DNA from: Flavobacterium sp. UBA7665 | GTDB lineage: Bacteria > Bacteroidota > Bacteroidia > Flavobacteriales > Flavobacteriaceae | DNA: 31,108 nucleotides | Direction of reading: 5' to 3' | NCBI GenBank assembly: GCA_002483285.1 | Contig: DLHP01000005.1 | Span: forward strand, 1-31,108 | Part shown: positions 1 through 7,180 of the stretch, piece after piece | Layout of the letters: each line of letters starts with the position of its first letter | How positions within the stretch are numbered: the first letter of the stretch is position 1 | Position numbers and translations under genes: made by a program | Notes under the pieces: model-generated | What the model was told of the DNA's origin: nothing | Databases searched by the model: none | What the model saw: the letters and a program-made list of their open reading frames with translations, nothing else

Positions 1-12
1 AGACCGCGTTCT

Positions 13-78
13 GAGGTAGTTTTCAAGATTGTGATTTAGTCGCTAGGCCTTTTTGTAACTTTTGTGGCCAGACAAAAG
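13..78. repeat. Family 4-type palindromic repeat at left window edge
   Basis: GAGGTAGTTTT near position 13 is followed by AGGCC and then a palindrome, CTTTTGT (59-65), a 6-nt loop, and ACAAAAG (72-78). The same series of blocks, in the same order, is found in inverted orientation at the right edge of the window (about 31015-31090). The CTTTTGT/ACAAAAG stem also occurs in the repeats before etfA and gpmI. The element is probably cut by the window boundary, so its true left end is unknown. I see no coding potential in it. Confidence 0.5.
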
Positions 79-106
79 TTAAAGAAAATTTTTAATTCTT
101 TTATCT

Positions 107-147
107 CACCGCTCTAATATTTGTAAGCGGTGCTCGGTGACCCGAGC
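107..147. other. Structured non-coding segment, two adjacent hairpins
   Basis: CACCGC (107-112) can pair with GCGGTG (127-132). Directly after it GCTCGG (132-137) pairs with CCGAGC (142-147) around the 4-nt loop TGAC. The stems are GC-rich in an AT-rich spacer. A further perfect 8-bp palindrome of TTTCTTTT and AAAAGAAA lies near 209-226. No gene is evident in positions 1-244. The structure could be part of the edge repeat, a 3' structure of the Crp/Fnr transcript, or chance. Confidence 0.3.
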
Positions 148-238
148 CCATAAGGGCGAAAGGATGCAATAATCTGCAATTTGCGGCAAGGCAAAAGAAG
201 GATTTTGTTTCTTTTTCAAAAGAAAGAGATTGATGCGA

Positions 239-254
239 GCGGAACTACTTCCGC
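239..254 (-). terminator. Small hairpin over the stop codon of the Crp/Fnr gene
   Basis: GCGGAA (239-244) and TTCCGC (249-254) form a 6-bp stem whose loop is CTAC, which contains the TAG stop codon (245-247) of the minus-strand regulator gene. On the minus strand the stem is followed by a pyrimidine-rich stretch ending in TTTCTTTT, about 15 nt later. This is a weak terminator candidate only, because no uninterrupted T-run abuts the stem. Confidence 0.3.
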
Positions 255-820
255 AACATTCTACTCTTCATTTTACTAAAAAACTCCGGCGTAACCCCAA
301 TATAAGAAGCAATCTGCTTTTGCTGTACGCGCTGGATAATGTCGGGATAGCGTTTACAGAATTTATCAAAACGTTCCTCAGCCGACAAACTCAAATTGTC
401 CATCAAGCGTTCCTGGTGGGCAACAAGAGAGTTTTCTGTGATTATCCTGAAGAAGCGTTCGAGTTTTGGGATGTCATGGTAGAGCTGTTCCTGATTTTCC
501 TTTGACAGCAAAACCACTTCAGAATCCTCGAGCACTTCTATGAAAAGATTACCCGGTTTTTGCGAGAGCAGGCTGTACATGTCGCCAATCCACCAACCCT
601 CGCACGCAAAACCCAAAACGTGTTCTACTATATGGTCGTTAATGCTAAAATTGCGAAGCAAACCGTGATTGACAAAATAAGAATATTTGCAAACTTCGCC
701 CGCATGCAACACCATCGTTTTGGCTTTGTAATGCCTGACCTCGGTTTTAGAAAGCAAGTGTTGCTGCTCTTCCGGCGTCAGGGTGACAAAGCGGGCAATA
801 TTTTGAAGGATTGGTTCCAT
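245..820 (-). CDS. Crp/Fnr family transcriptional regulator
   Basis: This 191-residue protein has the two-domain layout of Crp/Fnr regulators: an N-terminal cyclic-nucleotide-binding-type beta barrel (about residues 10-115), a long dimer helix (about 117-145) and a C-terminal winged helix-turn-helix (about 165-190, QKQIASYIGVTPEFFSKMKS). The usual cAMP-contact signature (GE...RSA) is not recognisable: the equivalent segment reads GWWIGDMYSLLSQKPGN, so it probably senses something other than cAMP, or nothing. It also has no N-terminal cysteine cluster like that of Fnr. Its ATG shares one base with the purT stop codon (TAATG), so it is almost certainly translated from the purT transcript by coupling. 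The 191-residue length and short wing are common in Bacteroidota members of the family. The target genes cannot be told from the sequence. Confidence 0.9.
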   Translation of the reverse strand: MEPILQNIARFVTLTPEEQQHLLSKTEVRHYKAKTMVLHAGEVCKYSYFVNHGLLRNFSINDHIVEHVLGFACEGWWIGDMYSLLSQKPGNLFIEVLEDSEVVLLSKENQEQLYHDIPKLERFFRIITENSLVAHQERLMDNLSLSAEERFDKFCKRYPDIIQRVQQKQIASYIGVTPEFFSKMKSRMLRK

Positions 821-1983
821 TACGCGAGCACTTTAACCAATGCCGCCGCCGCTTTTGCTTTCTCAACAATGGTTTCTATGGGCGTGTCTAAAGTGTCATT
901 GGCCAAAGCCACGCCCATTCTCCGGTAAGGTCTCGAACTCGGTTTCCCGAAGATGCGAAAATCTGTTTTTGGCAATGCCGCAATGTCCTCGATTCCTGAA
1001 TAAGTTGGGCTCAACGAGTTTTCTGAAGCCAGTATGACCGCGCTCGCTCCGGCTCTTTCCAAGGTGATTTCGGCAATTGGCAAACTCAGGATGGCGCGCA
1101 GGTGCAGTTCAAATTCGTTAAAGTTCTGTGTGCCGGCGAGCGTGACCATACCGGTATCGTGCGGGCGCGGTGACAATTCGGAGAAATAAACGCCTTCATC
1201 GGTCAGGAAAAACTCTACGCCAAACAAGCCTGCGCCGCCCAAAGCTTCGGTGACTTTTTCGGCCATGTCCTGCGCTTCGAACAAATCCTTATCGGATATC
1301 TTCGAAGGTTGCCAGCTTTCCTGGTAATCGCCGCGTTCCTGGCGGTGACCGATAGGTGCACAGAAAAGCGTCGGGTTGTTGTTTTGGGTAACGGTGAGCA
1401 AAGTGATTTCTGAATGGAAGTTCACGAACGCCTCAACGATGACTTCGACGACGTCGCCGCGCGAACCTTCTACCGCATAATTCCAGGCTTTTGAAATGTC
1501 ACTTTCAGATTTGATTGTAGATTGGCCTTTGCCCGAGGAAGACATTAACGGTTTGACTACACACGGAATCCCGACTGCTGCAACCGCTTTTTGGAGTTCC
1601 TCTGAAGTCGTGGCGTAACGGTAATTCGCAGTGCGCAAACCGAGCTCTTTCGCGGCTAAGTCGCGGATGGCTTTGCGATTCATGGTGAAGTTCGCCGCTT
1701 TCGCTGATGGTACTACGGTAATGCCTTGCTTTTCATAGTCGTAAAAACGTTCGGTTCGGATGGCTTCTATTTCAGGTACAATGAAATCGGGTGCATGTTT
1801 GGCTACGATGCGGTCTAGCGCGTCGCCGTCGAGCATGTTGATGACTTCAAAACCGTGTGCGACCTGCATGGCCGGTGCGTTTTCATAACTGTCTACTGCG
1901 ATGACGGTTTGCCCGATGCGTTGCGCTGCGATGGTGAATTCTTTTCCGAGTTCGCCTGAGCCTAATAGTAGTATTTTCTTCAT
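820..1983 (-). CDS. purT: Formate-dependent phosphoribosylglycinamide formyltransferase (PurT)
   Basis: PurT makes formyl-GAR from GAR, formate and ATP in de novo purine synthesis, a folate-independent alternative to PurN. The protein of 387 residues (E. coli PurT has 392) is an ATP-grasp enzyme. It has an N-terminal dinucleotide-like loop GSGELGKE (8-15), the glycine-rich ATP loop MSSSGKGQS (147-155), the Mg/ATP acidic region VEFFLTDEG (256-264) and SELSPRPHDTG (268-278). I chose the ATG at 1983, which starts MKKILLLGSGELG. The frame stays open upstream to 2091, but that extension runs through an inverted repeat and resembles no PurT N-terminus. The stop overlaps the Crp/Fnr start by one base. 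The leader carries repeats of families 2 and 4, so the promoter is not obvious. Confidence 0.97.
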   Translation of the reverse strand: MKKILLLGSGELGKEFTIAAQRIGQTVIAVDSYENAPAMQVAHGFEVINMLDGDALDRIVAKHAPDFIVPEIEAIRTERFYDYEKQGITVVPSAKAANFTMNRKAIRDLAAKELGLRTANYRYATTSEELQKAVAAVGIPCVVKPLMSSSGKGQSTIKSESDISKAWNYAVEGSRGDVVEVIVEAFVNFHSEITLLTVTQNNNPTLFCAPIGHRQERGDYQESWQPSKISDKDLFEAQDMAEKVTEALGGAGLFGVEFFLTDEGVYFSELSPRPHDTGMVTLAGTQNFNEFELHLRAILSLPIAEITLERAGASAVILASENSLSPTYSGIEDIAALPKTDFRIFGKPSSRPYRRMGVALANDTLDTPIETIVEKAKAAAALVKVLA

Positions 1984-2002
1984 TATACGAGTGTTGTTGT
2001 AG

Positions 2003-2109
2003 TTCAAAGTTCGTTGTTCGTTGATCTTCTGTTCAACATTAGCTCCGCCTGTTCGCAAAGATCGGGTCAATTTTTTTCGAAGGTTCAACAACGAACAACG
2101 AATTTTGAA
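2003..2109. repeat. Inverted repeat of CAACGAA-type words in the purT leader
   Basis: The arms at 2003-2023 and 2089-2109 are 21 nt long and match at 20 of 21 positions as an inverted repeat. They are built from the words CAACGAA and CAACGAATTTTGAA, and are about 65 bp apart. The right arm runs on into TTGTGAAC and then into the family 4 element. The left arm lies only about 20 nt upstream of the purT ATG. The design matches the inverted word-repeats before thyA and etfA. Confidence 0.75.
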
Positions 2110-2116
2110 TTGTGAA

Positions 2117-2186
2117 CGGGTGCCCGCGTTAGCGATTGGAGCAAGTACCGCGTACTGCGGAAAGCGCGACCCGCAGGGGAACGCCC
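2117..2186 (-). repeat. Family 4 dispersed element (variant) upstream of purT
   Basis: On the minus strand this stretch begins GGGCGTTCCCCTGCGGG, continues with GCGCTTTCCGC and ends CCAATCGCTAACGCGGGC. The element at 30030-30118 begins GGGCGTTGCC, has GGGCTTTTCGC, and ends GCAATCCCTAACGCGGGC, so the two outer blocks are clearly related while the middles differ. The middle here is its own small palindrome (GCAGTAC...GTACTTGC). It lies between the aminotransferase terminator and purT. Confidence 0.7.
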
Positions 2187-2200
2187 AAATAATTTAAAAT

Positions 2201-2225
2201 AAAAAAGCCCCAAAAATATTGGGGC
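2201..2225 (-). terminator. Rho-independent terminator after the aminotransferase gene
   Basis: On the minus strand GCCCCAA (2225-2219) pairs with TTGGGGC (2213-2207) around a 5-nt loop and is followed directly by TTTTTT. It begins 7 nt after the aminotransferase stop codon, so it ends the desaturase-aminotransferase operon and separates it from purT. Confidence 0.9.
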
Positions 2226-2232
2226 GTGTGTG

Positions 2233-3420
2233 TTAAGCTAAAACTTCCTTGATTCTCCTGATCGCCTCGGTGAGCAAATCTTCGCTCGTGGCGTAAGAGA
2301 TGCGGATGCAGTCGGGGTTTCCGAATGCGTCGCCGGTGACGGTGGCCACGCCTGCTTCGGCGAGCAAATACATCGAGAAATCGTCGGCATTGTTGATGGT
2401 TTTGCCTCTTAGGGTTTTGCCGAAAAACGATGAAACATCGGGGAAAACGTAGAACGCGCCTTCGGGTGTGTTGAGTTGGATGCCTGGAATTTCCTTCATT
2501 AACCCGACTACCAAATCGCGGCGGCTGTGGAACGCTTTGACCATGTCATTCAAAACCGACGGGTCGGCATCGACGGCGGCAATGGTGGCGCGCTGTGCGA
2601 TCGAGTTGGCACCACTGGTCACTTGTCCTTGCATTTTGGTGCAGGCTTTGGCGATGAATTCTGGGGCGCCGATATAACCAATCCTCCAACCGGTCATGGC
2701 AAACGCTTTGGCGACGCCGTTGACGGTGATGGTCCTGTCGAACATGCCCGGAATGGAGGCGATGCTACAAAAGGTTCCCGAGAAATTGATGTGTTCGTAG
2801 ATTTCGTCAGAAACGATATAAATGTTGGGGTGTTTTTCAATGACCTTGGCCAATGCAGTGAGTTCTTTACGGCTGTATACCGAACCGCTTGGGTTGCAAG
2901 GCGAAGAATACCAAATCATTTTGGTTCTGGGCGTGATGGCTTTTTCGAGTTGGTCTGCGGTGATTTTGAAATCGCTTTCTACAGAAGTAGGGACTTCTAC
3001 GGGGATGCCGCCGGCCATTTTAATGATCTCGAAATAACTTACCCAGTATGGTGCAGGAAGGATCACTTCGTCGCCGTCGTTGAGCATCACCTGCCCGATG
3101 TTGTACAACGATTGCTTGGCGCCGGTAGACACTACGATGTTGGCGGGTTGGTACTCCAAGTTGTTGTCGCGTTTGAATTTGCGGCAGATTGCTTGCTTGA
3201 GTTCCAGGTAACCGTCGACGGGCGTGTAGGTGCTGTAGTTTTCATCGATTGCCGTTTTGGCGGCTTTCTTGATGAAGTCTGGGGTGTTGAAATCGGGTTC
3301 GCCCAGACTCAGGCTGATAATGTCTTTGCCCTGGGCTTTTAATTCCCTGGCCAAGGCTGCCATGGCGAGGGTTTGTGAGGTGGATAAACTATTGATTCTG
3401 TCCGAAAGAATGTGGTTCAT
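2233..3420 (-). CDS. Pyridoxal phosphate-dependent aminotransferase (aspartate aminotransferase type, class I)
   Basis: A 395-residue fold-type I PLP enzyme of the aspartate/aromatic aminotransferase subgroup Ib, the usual length. Recognisable parts are SLGEPDF near residue 38, the cofactor segment NPSG (176-179), VSDEIYEH (203-210), the Schiff-base lysine K238 in NGVAKAFAMTGWRIGY, and a substrate-carboxylate arginine near the C-terminus in CIRISYATS. It probably moves the amino group between aspartate (or prephenate) and 2-oxoglutarate; the exact substrate cannot be read from the motifs. It starts 15 nt after the stop of the desaturase gene on the same strand and is followed by a strong terminator, so the two genes form a transcription unit. 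It is cytoplasmic, with no signal peptide. Confidence 0.95.
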   Translation of the reverse strand: MNHILSDRINSLSTSQTLAMAALARELKAQGKDIISLSLGEPDFNTPDFIKKAAKTAIDENYSTYTPVDGYLELKQAICRKFKRDNNLEYQPANIVVSTGAKQSLYNIGQVMLNDGDEVILPAPYWVSYFEIIKMAGGIPVEVPTSVESDFKITADQLEKAITPRTKMIWYSSPCNPSGSVYSRKELTALAKVIEKHPNIYIVSDEIYEHINFSGTFCSIASIPGMFDRTITVNGVAKAFAMTGWRIGYIGAPEFIAKACTKMQGQVTSGANSIAQRATIAAVDADPSVLNDMVKAFHSRRDLVVGLMKEIPGIQLNTPEGAFYVFPDVSSFFGKTLRGKTINNADDFSMYLLAEAGVATVTGDAFGNPDCIRISYATSEDLLTEAIRRIKEVLA

Positions 3421-3435
3421 TTGGTGTTGTTTGGT

Positions 3436-4533
3436 TTATACGGATAGCGCCGGGTTCATGCCCAGGTCACGAAGGTGCTTGAAGTGCGCAATGATGGCGC
3501 CTCTAGTGGTTTTGAATTCGTGGTACGGCAGGTTGCATTCCTTGGCGGTTTGCTTGATGATGTCGGCTATTTTTCCGTAGTGGACGTGGCTGATGTTGGG
3601 GAACAAGTGGTGTTCGATCTGGTGGTTCAATCCTCCGGTAAACCAGTTCACGACTGCGTTTTTAGGCGCGAAGTTGGCTGTGGTGTACAATTGGTGGATG
3701 GCCCAGGTGTTCTCGATTTCGCCTTCGGCATTCGGGACGGGATTGGTGGTTTCGTCTACAACGTGTGCCAATTGGAATACGATGCTCAGGATAAGTCCGG
3801 CAGTATAGTGCATGACGAAAAATCCAATGAGTACCTTCCACCAGGCGATACCAATGACAATAGGCAATACAATCCAGATGGCAACGTAAATGGCTTTGGT
3901 GATAATTAGCGTCGTCCAGAGAATCTTTGGGCTTTTTGGTTCGCCGTAAGACAATTTTCTTTTGAGGTAGGCGCGCATTTGTTTGAAATCGGTAGTCAAT
4001 GCCCAGTTGAAAGTGAGCAATCCGTAAAGGAAAACAGAATAGTAATGTTGGAATTTATGGAATCTATACCACTCAGCTTCTTTGGTAAAACGGATGATGC
4101 GTCCTGCATCCAAATCCTCGTCATGCCCGTGAATATTGGTATACGTGTGGTGTAATACATTGTGCTGTACCTGCCAGTTGTAAACGTTTCCGGCGAGGAT
4201 GTAAATCGTGCCGCCCATGATTTTATTGACCCATGATTTGGTAGAGTAGGCACCGTGATTGCCGTCGTGCATGACGTTCATTCCGAGTCCGGCCATTCCG
4301 ATTCCGATTACGACCGATAAGATCAACATCAACCAGAAAGGCATGTCAAGGGTCAAAATCAGAAAATAAGGCGTGAGAAAAACGGTGAAAAGGATGATGG
4401 CTTTTAAGTGTAATTTCCAGTTGCCGGTTTTCTTGATGTTGTTGTCCTTGAAGTACGAATTGACGCGCGAATTCAAAGTCCTAAAGAATTTCAGGTTGTC
4501 CTGTTTGGCAAAAGTTGGGGTGTTGGTATTCAT
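3436..4533 (-). CDS. Membrane fatty acid desaturase (acyl-lipid/acyl-CoA type)
   Basis: This 365-residue integral membrane di-iron desaturase carries all three histidine boxes: HDGNH (89-93), HNVLHH (124-129) and QIEHH (305-309), plus further histidines at HLFPNISHVHY. Hydrophobic segments around 42-62, 66-90 and 215-255 fit the four-helix desaturase fold, with the boxes on the cytoplasmic side. The QxxHH third box is typical of front-end (delta-5/delta-6, linoleoyl-CoA-like) desaturases, though no cytochrome b5 domain is fused. It probably introduces double bonds into membrane acyl chains. The gene is first in a two-gene unit with the aminotransferase 15 nt downstream; a functional link between them is not obvious. 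A TACCTTTG -7 element lies at 4557-4564. Confidence 0.93.
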   Translation of the reverse strand: MNTNTPTFAKQDNLKFFRTLNSRVNSYFKDNNIKKTGNWKLHLKAIILFTVFLTPYFLILTLDMPFWLMLILSVVIGIGMAGLGMNVMHDGNHGAYSTKSWVNKIMGGTIYILAGNVYNWQVQHNVLHHTYTNIHGHDEDLDAGRIIRFTKEAEWYRFHKFQHYYSVFLYGLLTFNWALTTDFKQMRAYLKRKLSYGEPKSPKILWTTLIITKAIYVAIWIVLPIVIGIAWWKVLIGFFVMHYTAGLILSIVFQLAHVVDETTNPVPNAEGEIENTWAIHQLYTTANFAPKNAVVNWFTGGLNHQIEHHLFPNISHVHYGKIADIIKQTAKECNLPYHEFKTTRGAIIAHFKHLRDLGMNPALSV

Positions 4534-4556
4534 ATAATCATTCTAAATTAAGTTCC

Positions 4557-4564
4557 CAAAGGTA
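4557..4564 (-). promoter_or_regulatory. Probable -7 element for the desaturase operon
   Basis: On the minus strand TACCTTTG matches the Bacteroidota -7 consensus TAnnTTTG and lies about 24 nt upstream of the desaturase ATG. No convincing TTG element was found 19-21 bp further upstream, so this is half a promoter. Confidence 0.45.
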
Positions 4565-4621
4565 GCTATTAATAAGGTTGTAAACGAGTGAATCCAGAAA
4601 AAATTTCAACAGTAAATTGTT

Positions 4622-4629
4622 TACTTTTG
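4622..4629 (+). promoter_or_regulatory. Probable -7 element for rsmG
   Basis: TACTTTTG fits TAnnTTTG and ends 25 nt before the rsmG ATG (4655). The matching -33 element is not clear. It is divergent from the desaturase promoter about 60 bp away. Confidence 0.5.
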
Positions 4630-4654
4630 CCAATTGGCAGTTAAAATTTTTAAA

Positions 4655-5284
4655 ATGGAAGAAATCCTACAGCAGTTTCCCGATCTCACTGATATCCAGA
4701 TAGAACAATTTGGCAAACTTGAAGCCTTATACCAAGATTGGAACGCGAAAATTAACGTGATTTCACGCAAGGATATAGCCGAGTTGTACACCAAGCACGT
4801 GTTGCATTCGCTCGCCATTGCAAAGGTGCAGCCGTTTGAGCCCGGCACTTATATTTTAGATGTAGGCACCGGCGGCGGTTTTCCCGGAATTCCGCTCGCC
4901 ATCCTTTTTCCCGAAACGCGTTTTTACCTGATCGACGTCATCCTCAAAAAAATCAACGTGGTCAAAGCCGTTGCCGAATCACTTGGGCTGCAGAATGTCA
5001 AGGCCGAACAACTGCGCGCCGAACTCGTCAAAGGCGATTTCGATTTCATCGTGAGCCGCGCCGTAACCAACATGCCCGATTTTGTTTCCTGGGTGTACGA
5101 CAAAACCAAAAAGCAAAGCAAACACGAACTCAAAAACGGAATCTTATACCTCAAAGGCGGCGACCTCACAGAGGAACTCAAAGATTTTCCCAAAGCCACC
5201 GAGTACAACATCTCCGAATTTTTCAAGGACGAGTTCTTTGAGACGAAAAAGGTTGTGCATTTGCCGCTCAAGTTTAAAGCTTAG
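4655..5284 (+). CDS. rsmG: 16S rRNA (guanine(527)-N(7))-methyltransferase RsmG
   Basis: RsmG (GidB) puts a methyl group from SAM on N7 of G527 in the 530 loop of 16S rRNA; its loss is known to give low-level streptomycin resistance. The 209-residue protein has the family N-terminal block with NVISRKD (34-40), the SAM motif ILDVGTGGGFPGIPLA (67-82), an acidic residue at the end of beta-2 (LIDV), and SRAVTNM later. I start at the ATG 4655 (MEEILQQF); a TTG 21 nt upstream is in frame but would add only a poorly conserved heptapeptide and lies right after the -7 element. The stop codon is directly followed by the family 3 repeat. Monocistronic, convergent with the lipase-like gene. Confidence 0.97.
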   Translation: MEEILQQFPDLTDIQIEQFGKLEALYQDWNAKINVISRKDIAELYTKHVLHSLAIAKVQPFEPGTYILDVGTGGGFPGIPLAILFPETRFYLIDVILKKINVVKAVAESLGLQNVKAEQLRAELVKGDFDFIVSRAVTNMPDFVSWVYDKTKKQSKHELKNGILYLKGGDLTEELKDFPKATEYNISEFFKDEFFETKKVVHLPLKFKA

Positions 5285-5468
5285 AGGAAAGACCACTTCG
5301 TTGAAAGAGGAAAGACCGCTGCGCTGAAAGAGAAAAGAAAAGCGATGTCTTGCGTAAAGGCAGGTTTCTTTCTTCTTTCAGCGCAGCGGTCTTTCAATGA
5401 AATGGTCTTGTCTCTTTTAGCGCAGCGGTCTTTCAGTGAAACGGTGTTTCTTCTAAAAGTGCAGCGTT
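5284..5468. repeat. Family 3 repeat array (GAAAGACCGCTGCGCTGAAAG units) between convergent genes
   Basis: The whole spacer is made of about five or six variants of one roughly 22-nt unit, with consensus AAAGACC, a variable centre, and TGAAAG. Two forward units (about 5287-5330) are followed by a short linker and then units in inverted orientation (about 5374-5468; for example the reverse complement of GAAAGACCGCTGCGCTGAAAG at 5376-5394). The array begins at the last base of the rsmG stop codon and ends at the stop codon of the lipase-like gene. It could fold into a long hairpin and act as a bidirectional terminator, though no T-runs mark a classical terminator. Confidence 0.85.
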
Positions 5469-7076
5469 CTAATTCCTCACTAATTTCCGGCTCAAACTGC
5501 CTTCGTGGTTTTTAATCGTAAGCAAATACATCCCGCTGGAAAGTGAAACCGAAATCGAGTATTTGCCCGAAATCGTTTGGTTGCTTTGCGAATACAATTG
5601 TTTCCCGGTTAAGTCATTTACGGTAACCGAAGCGTTCACTATTGCCTTTTCAGAAAATAATTCAATCGAATTGCCAACAGGGTTTTTGATTGAAATTCCC
5701 GCAAAAGCTTCAGCCGTTTTTACGCCAAGCGGATTCAGGATTTCATTCAACACAAAAGCCATATTGTCGGGCGTCAGGGTCACGTGGTTTTCGTTGGCCG
5801 CAGGAACATGCGTGGCTGCAAATGGCGTAACCGACGCGCCGGTTACAGGCGTATACCAATTGGGTGTGTCAATGGCGAGTGCGCTGTTGGTGGGAATAAA
5901 ATCGAAGTAATCGATTAATAAGTTGTCAAAAAATTCGGTGAGTAAGGCATTACTTCCGGCCAATGCCGCGAGCGATGTGATATCGAATTTCCCGCCCGGT
6001 GCCGAATCCAAACCATCCGAAGCCGTTGTCGCTTTGGAGTTGGCCTGGCTCTCATAAGCGGTAATCCAGAAACCGAAAATGTTGCCCTGTCCGCGAAAGC
6101 GGCTCACTTGGTTTTGTTGGTTGGCCAAAGGGGTAAAACTTAGGTTGATGATGGCGCGTTGGGTGGCCGAAGTGTAAAAAGTATGGTCCATGACGGTCAT
6201 GCCCGGTGTTCCGTTTGTGCTGCCATTGCCCGAGCCGTTCGCAATCGCGATGTTTCGCGTCTGCGTAGGGAATCCCATGGTGTTGAGTTCGGTTCGGAAC
6301 GCATCTCTGAAACCCGGTTTGCCCGTTGGCAATACGACGGCCGGATTGAACTCAAAATCACTTCCCGCAGCCAAATGGCCTTCGAACTGGTCGATCAACA
6401 TCTCACGCGAAGCATTGCTTTTGAGCATCGCATTGACCAAAACCTGCACCGTCGCATCGCCCAGTGGGCCCGACGCCATATAATTGAAAAGGTGCTGGAA
6501 ACCAATCGGGATGTTAGCACCCAAATGTGGCGCGTCAAACGAAACGTACAAACGCGTGTCGTGTTCAAGGCTGTTCATTTCCATATACCGCAAACCGTAA
6601 CGCGCGATGAGGCCGCCCATGCTTGGTCCGATGACTACGTTTTTTTCTGTTCCGACTTTCTGGGCATTAATCTGGCTGAGCAATTCCACAAGCAGCATCG
6701 CATTGCGCTGGATGTAATCGCCACCGCCGCTGATGAGTTCTGACGTAACGGGCCGCGAGTAATTCGGGAAATTCAAAATGACCACATCATAGCCCAAATT
6801 GCGCAGGTCATCGGCAAGGTTTTGGCCGGTGCCGTATGTGAGCAGGTTGTAAATCGATGGGATATCGCGCCCGTCATTCGGGTCGAAACCGTCGAGCAGG
6901 ATGATGGGTTTGTCGAGCACGCCGTTGGTGTTGTCTAGGAAAATCTCGTATTGTCCCTGCCCGACATAACCTTGCGATTCGTCATATCCCTGGTAGGCAA
7001 TCGTCGAGTTGAAAGTGATTTGTGCCGATGCCGACGCAGCGACCAATAAAGAGAATAGCGTAGTTTTCAATTTCAT
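5469..7076 (-). CDS. Secreted lipase-like alpha/beta hydrolase with T9SS sorting domain
   Basis: This 535-residue protein starts with a signal peptide (1-19, MKLKTTLFSLLVAASASAQ). An alpha/beta hydrolase domain follows (about 55-430), with PIILLDGFDPNDGRD near residue 57 and the nucleophile elbow GPSMGG, Ser152 being the likely nucleophile. The last 75 residues form a type A T9SS sorting domain (ISIKNPV, VNDLTGKQLY, LSSGMYLLTIKNHEG, and a terminal KLVRN). It should cross the outer membrane through the type IX system and be cell-surface or extracellular. Lipase, esterase and PGAP1-like activities are all possible. I chose the ATG at 7076 because it begins the signal peptide; eleven in-frame codons upstream to 7109 look like untranslated leader. 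A T9SS plug gene lies about 8 kb away. Confidence 0.85.
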   Translation of the reverse strand: MKLKTTLFSLLVAASASAQITFNSTIAYQGYDESQGYVGQGQYEIFLDNTNGVLDKPIILLDGFDPNDGRDIPSIYNLLTYGTGQNLADDLRNLGYDVVILNFPNYSRPVTSELISGGGDYIQRNAMLLVELLSQINAQKVGTEKNVVIGPSMGGLIARYGLRYMEMNSLEHDTRLYVSFDAPHLGANIPIGFQHLFNYMASGPLGDATVQVLVNAMLKSNASREMLIDQFEGHLAAGSDFEFNPAVVLPTGKPGFRDAFRTELNTMGFPTQTRNIAIANGSGNGSTNGTPGMTVMDHTFYTSATQRAIINLSFTPLANQQNQVSRFRGQGNIFGFWITAYESQANSKATTASDGLDSAPGGKFDITSLAALAGSNALLTEFFDNLLIDYFDFIPTNSALAIDTPNWYTPVTGASVTPFAATHVPAANENHVTLTPDNMAFVLNEILNPLGVKTAEAFAGISIKNPVGNSIELFSEKAIVNASVTVNDLTGKQLYSQSNQTISGKYSISVSLSSGMYLLTIKNHEGSLSRKLVRN

Positions 7077-7131
7077 AATTAAGTATTTAAAACTGAATCG
7101 AATATACAAATTTTATCAAACCTACGGCAAT

Positions 7132-7162
7132 AAAAAAGCCCGACGATTGGCCGGGCTTTTTT
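7132..7162 (-). terminator. Terminator after pruA (bidirectional in form)
   Basis: AAAAAAGCCCG (7132-7142) and CGGGCTTTTTT (7152-7162) form an 11-bp stem with a 9-nt loop. Read on the minus strand it begins 18 nt after the pruA stop codon and ends in six Ts. It separates pruA from the lipase-like gene, which is therefore transcribed on its own. Confidence 0.92.
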
Positions 7163-7180
7163 AGTATTCTTATGAGGGAA

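Noticed and set aside
1984..2091. N-terminal extension of PurT by 36 residues
   Set aside because: Runs through the CAACGAA inverted repeat and does not resemble the family; MKKILLLGSGELG is the normal start.
2117..2186. Integron attC-like site (CTAACGC / GCGTTAG ends)
   Set aside because: The GTT and AAC cores point the wrong way for attC, the ends are not proper R'/R'' boxes, and there is no integrase or cassette array.
2527..3342. Open frame of 271 codons opposite the aminotransferase gene
   Set aside because: Shadow of a strongly conserved PLP enzyme on the other strand; repetitive F/V/G/D composition typical of antisense translation.
5284..5468. CRISPR array in the rsmG-lipase spacer
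   Set aside because: Units are adjacent or inverted, without unique spacers of constant length, and there are no cas genes in the window.
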